Assembly (NCBI GenBank): GCA_025363535.1 | Contig: JANYDP010000301.1 | Location: 1 to 27,101 of the forward strand | DNA from: Verrucomicrobiota bacterium | GTDB lineage: Bacteria > Verrucomicrobiota > Verrucomicrobiia > Limisphaerales > CAIQOK01 | Length of the DNA: 27,101 bases | Direction of reading: 5' to 3' | Shown here: positions 16,847 through 25,182 of the stretch, piece by piece | Layout of the letters: every line of letters begins with the position of its first letter | Position numbering within the stretch: the stretch's first letter is position 1 | Notes under the pieces: generated by a model | Seen by the model: only the letters and a program-made list of their open reading frames with translations | The model's database searches: none | What the model was told of the DNA's origin: nothing | Position numbers and translations under genes: made by a program

Positions 16847-17809
16847 TTATTGGCCTGTGATGGTGTAGAACATTTCGCTCGCGCTGCTGGTGTCGTTGAC
16901 GGTGTGGACCAAATTATCGCCGCTGGTGAGAACGGAGATGGCCGGCCAGTTGATGCGGGGCGAAGTCAACCCGGCGCTGTTGGTGCCGCGCAGCGTGTAG
17001 GTGCCGCTGACGCCCGTGGTGTAGCCGATCGTGGTTGTGTCCCCGGCCCGGGAGATGGAGGTGATGGTCGGAACCGTCGGGGTCGCCGTCGGATACGCCA
17101 CGTAGCTCATGACGCCGTTGGTGTTGAGCTCGAAGTAACCGAGGAATTTTCCGAGCGCGAATCCGCCGGTGGGCGTCAACTGATAGAAGTCGGAGCGCAC
17201 CACATTTCCCGCCGTGGTGAAGTTGTTCAACGTGGTGTTTTCGGGAACGCCTTGGAACGTGGTGTAAAAGTTCGCCCCCGCTCCCGAGCCGAAGATCGCA
17301 TCGCGGTAGCTGACGCCGTTCGGATAGTTGGGATTGCTCACGCTGTTGTCTTCCTCGACCACCGCCGTGACGGTGTTGGCCGGATCAAACGCCAGGTTGT
17401 CCTTCGCGCCGGCCGGAATGGTGGACATGCGGATGGCCGTATTGTGCTGGTTGGCGGAACTTTTGGACTGCCAGGGAGTCGTCTGAGTGTTCAACGAAGC
17501 CGCCAGGCGCGGCTTGGTGATGAACAGCGTGTCGTCCGCCTGCCAGGTGAACGCGGACCAACTCACCGCGTTCGTGCCCACCAACGCGAGCTGGTTGCCC
17601 GTGTATTGGCTGATCGTGATCCGCTGATTCGGCGCGGCGTTGGTGAACGTGGCGGTCGGCCCGGCATCCACCACCAGGTCATTCGCGCCTGGTTTGCGGA
17701 AGCAGATCAAAACGTCGCCGGTGGCGTAGCTGTTGAGATTGCCGGCCCGCATTTCGCCGGCGGCGAAACTGGCGAGCAGAAGCATCATTCCTGTTTTTTT
17801 GTTAATCAT
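16847..17809 (-). CDS. Secreted protein, conserved in Verrucomicrobiota-type genomes, function unknown
   Basis: The product has 320 residues with an N-terminal signal (MINKKTGMMLLLASFAAGEMRA). The mature start (NLNSYATGDVLICFRKPGAN) fits a family I associate with secreted proteins of Verrucomicrobiota and Planctomycetota, where a GD-L-FR pattern opens the domain, but its role is not known to me. The C-terminal 80 or so residues (SGTYTLRGTNSAGL ... INWPAISVLTSG ... MFYTITGQ) look like the short beta-domain that ends other secreted proteins in this window. It lies 62 bp upstream of the PstS-like gene on the same strand, so the two are probably co-transcribed. It would then be the first gene of the minus-strand cluster. 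Confidence 0.7.
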   Translation of the reverse strand: MINKKTGMMLLLASFAAGEMRAGNLNSYATGDVLICFRKPGANDLVVDAGPTATFTNAAPNQRITISQYTGNQLALVGTNAVSWSAFTWQADDTLFITKPRLAASLNTQTTPWQSKSSANQHNTAIRMSTIPAGAKDNLAFDPANTVTAVVEEDNSVSNPNYPNGVSYRDAIFGSGAGANFYTTFQGVPENTTLNNFTTAGNVVRSDFYQLTPTGGFALGKFLGYFELNTNGVMSYVAYPTATPTVPTITSISRAGDTTTIGYTTGVSGTYTLRGTNSAGLTSPRINWPAISVLTSGDNLVHTVNDTSSASEMFYTITGQ

Positions 17810-18032
17810 AGTTTGGTTAAGAGTTAAACGATTCAGGCACCAGCCTAGGCGGGGCGCGAACTTTCAACCTCCAGCTAACGGACAGACCAGCGCACAATTT
17901 CGCCGCGGGCTTTTGACCGGAATTTGCCTGCAAAAACCGCCCAAAACAAACGGCGCGGGAACCACTTCCAATAAAAAAAGCACCCTCGTTGCCTGATCGT
18001 AACTTTAGTAAAACAATGATTTCCTCAGTTTA

Positions 18033-18056
18033 GTTCCTGGGGCATCCCCCAGGAAC
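18033..18056. repeat. Perfect 10-bp inverted repeat
   Basis: GTTCCTGGGG and CCCCAGGAAC flank a CATC loop. There is no T-run on either side, so it is a hairpin of unknown role. It could be the end of a degraded gene on the minus strand. Confidence 0.5.
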
Positions 18057-18532
18057 ACTCGCCGCATTCCCGCACAAAGAGCTGCGCGCGGACGGGTGCC
18101 GCCAGGGCGGACGGCCTTCACCGCACTCTTCGTAACCGGCGGTGAAGCGTCCGCGTTGGGTCAGTAAGATGGCCTCACAGGAAGGTTGATCCAGGGCGCA
18201 AAGGTCGCCGTGTTCATCAGTGAGCGCGGGGAAAAGCTGGCGTTGCGGCCTCGGAAGTTCGTGGTCAGGTCGCACATGACGTGCTGGCTCGTCCGCGCCG
18301 CCCCCTGTTCGATCACTCCATCAAAAACCCCAACGTTTTTTAGTTTTGAAAAAGCCTGCCGTCCTGTTTTTCGCTATTTTCGGTGGAGGCTCTTTAAGCA
18401 AACCAAGGTTCTTGTGGAAACGGTGCCTTGCTCCGGCCGCTCATCCCAGAATCCATGCCGCTTGTCCCCACTTTTGATGACATGCGCTTTCGCGCAGAGT
18501 TTGTATAGTTACTTCGTAATCACAACCAGCAC

Positions 18533-18559
18533 TTGTCAACCAACAGGTGTAATTATTAG
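18533..18559 (+). promoter_or_regulatory. Possible promoter of the 671-residue protein gene
   Basis: TTGTCA at 18533-18538 resembles a -35 box, and TATTAG at 18554-18559 resembles a -10 box with a short 15-bp spacer. A weak purine-rich ribosome site (GGAAAAG) lies just before the ATG at 18590. The match is partial, and promoter consensus in this phylum is not well known to me. Confidence 0.25.
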
Positions 18560-18589
18560 TAACACCCAAAAAAACAATCGGAAAAGATT

Positions 18590-20605
18590 ATGAAAACAAC
18601 CAGACTCAAAATCGCCCTACTTGCAGCCCTTGCTGCAATGGCCATGGTTCCATCCGCCAGTCGCGCAGCCAGCGACATTCTCATCGCGCCCTCAGGTGCT
18701 ACGGCCAACTTTAGCACCGGCTCCGGAAACCAAACCAGTTCGAGCGGCACGGGCGGCGTCTGGCAAAACTGGTACGTCAATATCGGCGGAGCAACGGATG
18801 GTATCACGAATTACGACATCAGCTTTGATACCACCACCATTCCTCCAACCGGGGCCACCGCTGGTTCCATGTTGCAAAAGCAGGGTTGGAACGGTGCCTT
18901 TAGCGGCAGCGAAATCACCTTCGCATGTATTGATGGAAATTTCTGGGGCGGCGCGACGTTCGATGCCAGCCAGTACGCAACCGTGGAGATGGACTTCAAA
19001 TATGACACAACTTCCACCATGACCCCGGCGACTTCTGGCAACGTGGAAATCCACGTGGACAACCATCTGAGCGGTGGTGGTTCTGATGGCATCAGTCTGA
19101 CCAACCTTGCCAATAACGGGGTGACGGCCGGACTATTTGACGGCGCTTGGCACCATGTTTCCGTCCCGATTCCCTCATCCATTGCCCCAGCGGCACAATG
19201 CAAAGGACCGGGCTTCAAGATATTCCATAACAGTGCCGTTTCCGGGACTTTTAACTATTGGATCGCTAACATCAAGTTGGCAGCCCGGGTGGCGGCCATA
19301 CCAGCTCCAACTATTAGTCTGGATAAGGCGAAACCAGGTTTGAGAATGTTTGCGGATGTCACCCCCAACTACAACCGCCAGGATCTCCGCACCGACACCT
19401 CGGCACCTGGCAGCAAAAACATTGATTGGATTGGCCATCCCGGTGCCACCTATTCTTGGACCGTCGTAGATTTCCCGGGCGCAGGCACACCCAACTTCCA
19501 GATCGCCCTGGCCCTCACCCCCGATGCGCCGCAATCCATGACCTATGCCGACCCGGATTGGTCAGCGACGAACGTCCTCTGGTTGCAGATTCAAGGCAAT
19601 AATGACGGCAGCGTCCGTTCTTCGCTTGCGTGGAAGACCAATCAACAGGCAGGCAACAGTCAGTATTATTCTGCGAGTCTAGGGCAGTTATATCAAAACT
19701 TTAACACCCCCACCGCCATCGGCACCTGGTCATTGTCCTTCCCAAACAATACCAGCGTAACCCTTACGGCACCTGGCGGCCTCAGCACAAATGTGGCGCT
19801 CCCGGCGGCCATGTTTTTGGTTCCTTACACTGATATCAGTTGCGCCCTCATGTCGGGCATGAACAACAATGATTCGCTCGTGGGTAAATCTGCCACGATC
19901 AGCTCATTCAACATCACCGGTGTGGCCAATCCGGTTAGCGAGAATCTGACCGACGGCGGGTTGAGCACTCCGTTCCTCACGCTGCAATCCCAGAATTACG
20001 GTGGCAATCCCACTCCGGTCAACCAGACCTTCGTGCAGGGCAGTGATGCCTACTGGCTACACTGGACCTTGCCGGATAACAACTACTTCTTGGTTGAGAA
20101 GCCCAACCTTACCACGATTCCATACTGGCTTGATTATGCTCCCGGCACTTCATTCCAGAACGGCGCAGGCAAGTGGGTCTTGGTTTCTTCGGCCAATCTG
20201 CCCAACCCAAGCTCCGCCTACTTCGCCATGCAACAGCGGACCAACTCGCAAATGCAGGTGTTGTTGCCTTGGGAAACACCGGCGCCAAACACTCCGACCG
20301 GCAAAACCGGAACTCAACCCGCCGGCTCAGTCAGCTTGTCTGGAAATTCGACGGTGGACGTGACCATTCGCGCGGTGGACGCCAACTGGAATCTGATACC
20401 TTCGTCTGACAGTGTCGGCATTGCCAGCAACGATCCGAACAGCAACGTGCCAACTGCCATCCCCTTGGTCGGCGGCGTAGCCACTTTTTCGGGCATTAAC
20501 GTCCTCGGCTTCGGCTCGACCGGAACGTTTACCATCAGCGTCACCAACTTGAACAAAGCGTACCTCCCCGTTGGCACCAGTTCGCCAGTGATCGTGGTTC
20601 CCTGA
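18590..20605 (+). CDS. Large secreted protein with beta-sandwich modules, function unknown
   Basis: The product has 671 residues with a signal peptide (KIALLAALAAMAMVPSASRA). Residues about 30-240 look like a jelly-roll binding module (YATVEMDFKYDTT ... GNVEIHVDNH ... AWHHVSVPIP). Residues about 240-470 form a second Trp/Asn-rich beta region (TYSWTVVDFPG ... NVLWLQIQGNNDGS). The C-terminal part contains a stretch VDVTIRAVDANWNLIPSSDS and ends with a filamin- or Ig-like fold (VATFSGINVLGFGSTGTFTI). No catalytic motif was identified. It is a stand-alone gene with its own strong terminator. The composition suits a surface or released carbohydrate-binding protein, but that is only an inference. 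It lies upstream of the transposon remnant and the glycoside hydrolase. Confidence 0.75.
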   Translation: MKTTRLKIALLAALAAMAMVPSASRAASDILIAPSGATANFSTGSGNQTSSSGTGGVWQNWYVNIGGATDGITNYDISFDTTTIPPTGATAGSMLQKQGWNGAFSGSEITFACIDGNFWGGATFDASQYATVEMDFKYDTTSTMTPATSGNVEIHVDNHLSGGGSDGISLTNLANNGVTAGLFDGAWHHVSVPIPSSIAPAAQCKGPGFKIFHNSAVSGTFNYWIANIKLAARVAAIPAPTISLDKAKPGLRMFADVTPNYNRQDLRTDTSAPGSKNIDWIGHPGATYSWTVVDFPGAGTPNFQIALALTPDAPQSMTYADPDWSATNVLWLQIQGNNDGSVRSSLAWKTNQQAGNSQYYSASLGQLYQNFNTPTAIGTWSLSFPNNTSVTLTAPGGLSTNVALPAAMFLVPYTDISCALMSGMNNNDSLVGKSATISSFNITGVANPVSENLTDGGLSTPFLTLQSQNYGGNPTPVNQTFVQGSDAYWLHWTLPDNNYFLVEKPNLTTIPYWLDYAPGTSFQNGAGKWVLVSSANLPNPSSAYFAMQQRTNSQMQVLLPWETPAPNTPTGKTGTQPAGSVSLSGNSTVDVTIRAVDANWNLIPSSDSVGIASNDPNSNVPTAIPLVGGVATFSGINVLGFGSTGTFTISVTNLNKAYLPVGTSSPVIVVP

Positions 20606-20638
20606 GATGCTGAACTGATCAGCTCATAACCAATTCAC

Positions 20639-20670
20639 GGGCACCAACTCCGGTTGGTGCCCTTTTATTT
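20639..20670 (+). terminator. Intrinsic terminator after the 671-residue protein gene
   Basis: A perfect 10-bp stem (GGGCACCAAC / GTTGGTGCCC) with a four-base loop is followed by TTTTATTT on the plus strand. It lies 33 bp after the stop codon. Confidence 0.92.
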
Positions 20671-20709
20671 GCTGACCTCGCTAGATTGGAAATGGACAAA
20701 TTCATGTTA

Positions 20710-20734
20710 TACCATTTCCTAATAACAATCGGTA
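20710..20734 (+). repeat. Left terminal inverted repeat of the IS630-type element
   Basis: The first ten bases (TACCATTTCC) are identical to the reverse complement of the right end, and AATCGGTA matches further in. The target TA lies at 20708-20709. Confidence 0.85.
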
Positions 20735-20764
20735 TAAATAGTTGGGCTTGGTGCAGGCTTGGGC

Positions 20765-21469
20765 ATGGCTAGAATACGCATGAAACTAACGGTGAGCGCG
20801 GCGGCGGCCGCACAACTCAAACAACAAATCCGCGCCGCCACGGATCCGCGCGACAAAGAACGGCTGCAAGTGGTGCTGTGGGCGACCGGCGGGCAACATT
20901 CGCTGGCGCAACTGGCGCAACTGGCGGGCCCGCGCCCGTTCCACCATTCAAATCTGGCTGGAGGACTCCACGGACGGCGGCGTGGTGCAGCTCTTGGAGC
21001 GGATCGCACCCGCGGGCAAGGCCAGTCTTGTGGCCAGTGCCAAGGTGCAAGCCGAGTTGCAAGCCGGACTCCAAGCGGGGCAGTGGCGTACGGCCGGGCA
21101 AGTCGCCGCCTGGCTCCAGGCCCAGCACGGAATCAAACGGGCGGCCAAGTCCATGTATTACTGGTTGGGAAAAGTGGGCGGCGCGCGCCGGGTTCCGCGT
21201 CCCTGCCACGTCAAACAGGATCCGGCCGCCCTGGCGGCGTTCCGCGCCGAGCTGGAGCAAAACCTCGAAAAACTTAACCTGCCCAAAGATCGGGCGGTGA
21301 AGATTTGTGGGATCAAGTGCAGGATGTCACCTGCAACCGGCACTTCCAGAGCCTCGACGAACTGGAGACGGCGCTCACCGCCGCGTTGCGTCCGTTTCGG
21401 GAAACGCCCGCCCGCCCCTTGGCCCTCATTCACCACTGGCTCCACGCCCAAGCAAACGCTACGCCCTGA
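20765..21469 (+). pseudogene. IS630-family transposase remnant (frameshift plus loss of the DDE core)
   Basis: The ATG at 20765 opens an N-terminal helix-turn-helix region (DKERLQVVLWATGGQHSLAQ). Near 20917-20925 an extra C shifts the frame, and the proper continuation (RARSTIQIWLEDSTDGGVVQ ... AGQVAAWLQAQHGI) follows one frame over up to LNLPKDRAVK at about 21300. Family members then have a catalytic DDE domain of roughly 140-150 residues. Here the sequence jumps directly to the C-terminal tail in a third reading register (DLWDQVQDVTCNRHFQSLDE ... LIHHWLHAQANATP), which stops at TGA 21467-21469. The gene cannot make an active transposase. A few shared bases (GAAG) at the junction suggest deletion between short repeats. 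Confidence 0.85.
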
Positions 21470-21475
21470 AACATA

Positions 21476-21505
21476 TTACCGATTATTAATGGGAAATGGT
21501 ATAAA
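21476..21505 (+). promoter_or_regulatory. Possible outward promoter at the right end of the mobile element
   Basis: TATAAA at 21500-21505, formed across the element end and the target TA, is a good -10 box. The best -35 candidate (TTACCG at 21476-21481) is weak, with an 18-bp spacer. It would give a very short leader before the GH30-like ATG at 21523. Confidence 0.22.
21477..21501 (-). repeat. Right terminal inverted repeat of the IS630-type element
   Basis: Read on the minus strand it begins TACCATTTCC and matches the left end at 22 of 25 positions. The flanking TA lies at 21502-21503. Confidence 0.85.
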
Positions 21506-21522
21506 TTCTTCCCGTGACCGCC

Positions 21523-23751
21523 ATGCTAAAAAAAATTTCCAGCTTCATTGTGCCGATGTTTTTTGCCGGAATCCTCTCGGCGCAAAATCTCGTCACGAAT
21601 CCAGGCTTTGAAACGGGCAACACGACCGGCTGGTTCGCCTTCGGTTCGCCGATGATTGGCGTGGTTGCGTCGCCGGTTCACTCGGGAAATTTTGCCGCGC
21701 AGGTTTCCAACCGCACGCAGACTTACATGGGCATCGCGCAAACTTTCGCCGGCGGGCTGCAAACGAATGTCGCCTACTCCGTGTCCGTCTGGGTGCAGCT
21801 CGTCAGCGGTTCGAGCCAGACCATGCAGGTGACGATGCAAAAGGTGGACGACGGCGGCACGAGCTACGCCGTCATCGCCAGCGGCAGCGTTTCGGCGGGC
21901 GCGTGGACGCAGCTTGCGGGGAGCTACACGCTCAATCTCACCGGCACACTCACCAACCTCGTGCTCTACGTCGAGATGCCAAGCAGCGCGACGGTGGCGT
22001 ATTATATTGACGATGTTTCCATCACACCACCCGCCGCCGTCGTGACCAACGCCGCCTGCACACTGAACTGGACAAATCTTTTCCAGCGCATGGACGGCTT
22101 TGGTGCATCTTCCGCGTGGCGCGGTTCGCTCACCACGGCGCAGGCCGATATGTTTTTTTCCACGAACACCGGCATCGGCTTGTCCTTTCTCCGCACCCGC
22201 ATCGCGACGGACGGTTCGACGGTTGAAAGCTCCATCATGCAGCAGGCCGTCGCACGCGGCGCGCGCGTGTGGAGCGCGCCGTGGTCGCCGCCGGCCTCAA
22301 TCAAGTCCGCCAATTTCAACGGCGTGGTCAGCATCAACGGCGGCAAACTCATCGGCAACGCGGCGAACTACCAGCTTTACGCAAACCAGCTCGCGGGCTA
22401 CGCGGCCAACGTGAAAAATAATTACGGCGTGAACCTCTACGCTGTCTCCGTCCAAAACGAGCCGGACTACGAGACGACCAACTACGAATCCTGCACCTGG
22501 ACCGCGCAGCAGTTTCACGATTTCATCCCGTATCTCTCCGGCGCGCTCGCCGCCAGCAACGCCGCCTCCGTGAAAATTGTTTTTCCCGAAAGCATGAGCT
22601 GGTCGCAGAACACCGCGCTGCAATCCATCGCGATGAACGATGCCGCCGTTGCGCCACTCGTCGGCATCGTCGCCAACCACAATTATGACGGCGGCGTGGC
22701 CGCGATCACGAACTGGAACAAGCCGCTGTGGGAGACGGAAGTTGCCACGTTCGACGCCTACGACGGCAGCATCACCAACGCGGTTTATTGGGCTGGGCGA
22801 ATTCATAATTTTCTCACCGTCGCGCAGGTCAGCGCGTGGCATTTCTGGTGGCTCATCTCTGCGAACAACGACAACGAGGGCCTCACCGACACGTCCGGCA
22901 ATCCCGCCAAGCGGATGTATGCACTCGGAAATTTCAGCCGCTTCGTGCGCCCGAATTTTTACCGCGTCGGCCTCGCGACGAATTCCGGCGCGGTGCAGAT
23001 CAGCGGCTGGCGCGACGTGACCAACAGCACATTTGCCATTGTCGCCATCAATTCCAATTCACTCGTCGTCACGCAGGCGTTCACGCTCGCGAATCTTTCC
23101 GGCAGCATCACGAACGTCACGCCGTGGCTCACCACCGCCGCACTGTCGTTGTCCGCCCAGCCCGCCATCGGCGTCACCAACGGCATTTTCAGCTACGCGC
23201 TGCCGGCGTTGAGCATCGCGACATTCGTCGGCGTGATGACGCCCAGCAACACGCCGCCCGTCTTCGGCGCCGCCAGTAATCCGACGGTCAACTGCGGCCT
23301 CACGCTGCTCGTCACCAACACCGCGACGGACACCGACGCGCCGCCGCAAACCTTGACCTACGCGCTGCTGGCCGCGCCCGCCAGTGCGACGCTGAATTCT
23401 GCAAGTGGAATTTTCTCCTGGCGTCCGCCTCTGGCCGACGCGAACACGACGAACGCCGTGATGCTGAAAGTGACGGACAACGGTATCCCGCCGTTGAGCG
23501 CGACGAATAATTTCAACGTGATTGTCCCGCCGCTAGGAAAACCGGGCTTCAGTTCCGGCGCGCTGGTAAACGGAAAGATTTCCCTTGTCGTCACCGGCGC
23601 GTTCGGGCCGGACTACACGCTGCTCATATCAAGCAACCTGCTGAACTGGCAGCCGCTGTTCACTTCCAATTCGCCCGCGCCGCCGGTGAATTTCAGCGAC
23701 ACAAACCTTTCCCAGCCCGCGCGCTTTTACCGGGTGCAACTTGGGCCGTGA
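21523..23751 (+). CDS. Secreted multidomain glycoside hydrolase, GH30-like (xylanase type)
   Basis: The product has 742 residues from the ATG at 21523, with a signal peptide (MLKKISSFIVPMFFAGILSA). A GTG at 21514 in the same frame is a less likely start. Residues about 21-170 are a CBM4/9/22-like module (NLVTNPGFETGNTTGWFAF ... YYIDDVSI). The catalytic domain (about 178-560) shows RMDGFGASSAW, WSAPWSPPASIKS, the acid/base Glu313 in SVQNEPDYE and the nucleophile Glu406 in PLWETEV, as in GH30 enzymes acting on xylan or related glucans. Residues about 565-665 form a cadherin/He-PIG-like domain. The last 70 or so residues end in ARFYRVQLGP, the putative C-terminal sorting module seen in other proteins here. 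It is probably exported to degrade plant polysaccharide. The substrate cannot be fixed from sequence. Confidence 0.88.
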   Translation: MLKKISSFIVPMFFAGILSAQNLVTNPGFETGNTTGWFAFGSPMIGVVASPVHSGNFAAQVSNRTQTYMGIAQTFAGGLQTNVAYSVSVWVQLVSGSSQTMQVTMQKVDDGGTSYAVIASGSVSAGAWTQLAGSYTLNLTGTLTNLVLYVEMPSSATVAYYIDDVSITPPAAVVTNAACTLNWTNLFQRMDGFGASSAWRGSLTTAQADMFFSTNTGIGLSFLRTRIATDGSTVESSIMQQAVARGARVWSAPWSPPASIKSANFNGVVSINGGKLIGNAANYQLYANQLAGYAANVKNNYGVNLYAVSVQNEPDYETTNYESCTWTAQQFHDFIPYLSGALAASNAASVKIVFPESMSWSQNTALQSIAMNDAAVAPLVGIVANHNYDGGVAAITNWNKPLWETEVATFDAYDGSITNAVYWAGRIHNFLTVAQVSAWHFWWLISANNDNEGLTDTSGNPAKRMYALGNFSRFVRPNFYRVGLATNSGAVQISGWRDVTNSTFAIVAINSNSLVVTQAFTLANLSGSITNVTPWLTTAALSLSAQPAIGVTNGIFSYALPALSIATFVGVMTPSNTPPVFGAASNPTVNCGLTLLVTNTATDTDAPPQTLTYALLAAPASATLNSASGIFSWRPPLADANTTNAVMLKVTDNGIPPLSATNNFNVIVPPLGKPGFSSGALVNGKISLVVTGAFGPDYTLLISSNLLNWQPLFTSNSPAPPVNFSDTNLSQPARFYRVQLGP

Positions 23752-23873
23752 GTTCCAAGAAAGGTTGATGTTCGTTTTGTGCATTTTTGCCGAGCGATTG
23801 GTTCACCAGATGATCAAGGCCAGTTGCTATTGACTAACGCCAATGAAGGCTGCTGAAAACATTACCTCGCCGA

Positions 23874-24809
23874 CTAATCTCCGCCTTTTAACGTCCACAT
23901 GCCTTTCGGGAGAAGCAGCGTACCCGATCCGACCGTTTGTTCCATGGTCAGGGTTTCCACATGGTTGTCGTGAAAGAGGTAGTTGAATCGTTTGCCGTGA
24001 AGTTTGTAGGTGGACTGTCCCTGATTATGGTTGCCATCTGAACTGGATGGATCTTGTGGTGTCGCGAGGGAATCGTACTGATAGAGACAGCCATTGGCGT
24101 TGCCCATGGAGCAATACGGTCCGTTGCAAACCGCCGTCCACTCATCACCGACGATTTGCTGGCCGTGGGGTTCTTCCGCATACAAAATCGTCCCGGAAGA
24201 GTCTGCCACAACCATGGTTTTGTAACTGGGCGCGTCCCAGTCGGCCTTGGGAAGGCCGGTCCAATAGACTCCCACCCCGTGATCCTGCGGCGGCAGCTTG
24301 TAAGCACCGTTGTAAACTGGAATTTGATATTCACTTTGCCAGGCCGGACCAACCCCGTTCATGGCGTACGATCTGAGCGCGAAATCGGCCAAGGTCACCC
24401 AGTTGGCCTTTTGCTGTTTATCGGCGGGACAGGTCAAAATTTTCGGGGCCATGCCAACCGTCAAAGCACCGGATTGCAGATCAAGGTCGGAAACTTTGCT
24501 CCCGACATAGCGGTTGATATAACTGTCCCACGACAAAGTGCCGCCCGTGAATTTCAAGCAGGCGGGCGGAAACATCTCGCCATGATCGCCCGTAAAAAGC
24601 TGCGTGCCCAAACCAATCTGCTTCATGTTATTCACACATTGGATGCGCAAGGCTTTGGCTTTGGCGCTCGCCAGCGCCGGCAGCAGCATGGCCGCAAGTA
24701 TGGCGATAATGGCAATCACCACCAGCAGTTCAATCAGAGTGAAAGCCCGCCGAATGGAAACCCATTGCGTGAAAACATCGAACTGCATGGGTTGGGTTTT
24801 TGCTTTCAT
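23874..24809 (-). CDS. Type IV pilin-like protein with H-X9-D C-terminus (DUF1559-like)
   Basis: The product has 311 residues. The N-terminus has a prepilin cleavage and methylation motif (RRAFTLIELLVVIAIIAILA). The residue before the mature Phe23 is Ala instead of the usual Gly, and Glu27 at position +5 is kept. The next block (CVNNMKQIGLGTQLFTGDHG) matches the DUF1559 pattern of Verrucomicrobiota and Planctomycetota. The C-terminus carries LHGKRFNYLFHDNHVE, an H-X9-DN variant of the H-X9-DG motif. Such proteins are very numerous in this phylum and are thought to pass through a type II/IV pilin-like machine, but their roles are mostly unknown. It starts 10 bp after a small lipoprotein gene, so the two form an operon. 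Confidence 0.9.
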   Translation of the reverse strand: MKAKTQPMQFDVFTQWVSIRRAFTLIELLVVIAIIAILAAMLLPALASAKAKALRIQCVNNMKQIGLGTQLFTGDHGEMFPPACLKFTGGTLSWDSYINRYVGSKVSDLDLQSGALTVGMAPKILTCPADKQQKANWVTLADFALRSYAMNGVGPAWQSEYQIPVYNGAYKLPPQDHGVGVYWTGLPKADWDAPSYKTMVVADSSGTILYAEEPHGQQIVGDEWTAVCNGPYCSMGNANGCLYQYDSLATPQDPSSSDGNHNQGQSTYKLHGKRFNYLFHDNHVETLTMEQTVGSGTLLLPKGMWTLKGGD

Positions 24810-24819
24810 AGGGATGGCT

Positions 24820-25182
24820 TCAACGATTCACCAGGATCACGGTGGATTTGGCTATGGCATATTTTTTTCCCGGTGGAGGCGGCGGCACCGTCAAGTTGGC
24901 AGAAGTGACAAATTCCTCAAAGTTGTTCGGCAAGCGCCGATGGCCGACAATCCAACCGCGCAACGAGCGCGACAACGCCGCCAAATCCGCCGCTGAGGCC
25001 GGGTCGGCTGGATTGAGGGTGACCACTGGCGGTGGCGCACTGGCAGATTTCGGCGAACTTTCCGCAGCGACGGCGGTGGCGGGGTTTGGCACTGGAACTT
25101 CCGTTTGTGCCGTCGTCTGATGTTTTCCACATCCCGCCAACACCAGAGCGGCCGACAACCAGCAAAGCATCTTAGGTTTCAT
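24820..25182 (-). CDS. Small lipoprotein paired with the pilin-like gene
   Basis: The product has 120 residues with a lipoprotein signal ending in LVLAGC, so Cys18 should be lipidated. The mature protein has a Pro/Ala/Ser-rich linker (about 25-60) and a short C-terminal domain (LAALSRSLRGWIVGHRRLPN ... PPPPPGKKYAI). I recall the latter beside pilin-like genes in Verrucomicrobiota. The function is unknown. It may be an accessory of the pilin-like protein, whose gene follows by 10 bp. The destination membrane (inner or outer) cannot be told. Confidence 0.8.
   Translation of the reverse strand: MKPKMLCWLSAALVLAGCGKHQTTAQTEVPVPNPATAVAAESSPKSASAPPPVVTLNPADPASAADLAALSRSLRGWIVGHRRLPNNFEEFVTSANLTVPPPPPGKKYAIAKSTVILVNR

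Larger units (their letters stand above)
17810..18589. other. Intergenic region of 780 bp between divergent genes
   Basis: It separates the minus-strand cluster from the plus-strand 671-residue gene, so it must hold promoters for both. It contains a perfect hairpin at 18033-18056 and an open frame at 18030-18275 (minus) whose product has no recognisable family and ends inside that hairpin. The 18300-18590 part is less GC-rich and includes a possible promoter for the gene at 18590. No tRNA or riboswitch-like structure was recognised. Confidence 0.5.
20710..21501 (+). mobile_element. Non-autonomous IS630-type element with intact ends and an internal deletion
   Basis: The 792-bp segment begins TACCATTTCC and ends GGAAATGGTA, and is flanked on both sides by TA, the dinucleotide duplicated by IS630-family insertion. 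The terminal inverted repeats match at 22 of 25 positions. Inside lies a broken transposase gene that has the N-terminal helix-turn-helix part and the C-terminal tail but lacks the catalytic middle. It is therefore a defective copy that could be mobilised only by a transposase supplied elsewhere. It sits between two secreted-protein genes and ends 21 bp before the GH30-like start codon. Confidence 0.85.

Noticed and set aside
15810..17827. Plus-strand open frames of 339 and 325 residues
   Set aside because: They lie opposite the PstS-like and 320-residue genes, which have signal peptides and family motifs. They are shadows.
18030..18275. Minus-strand open frame of 81 residues in the intergenic region
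   Set aside because: There is no known family, it has unusual composition, and it ends inside a hairpin. A degraded gene is possible but not supported.
21514..21522. GTG start for the GH30-like gene
   Set aside because: The ATG at 21523 directly precedes a complete signal peptide, and no ribosome site favours the GTG.
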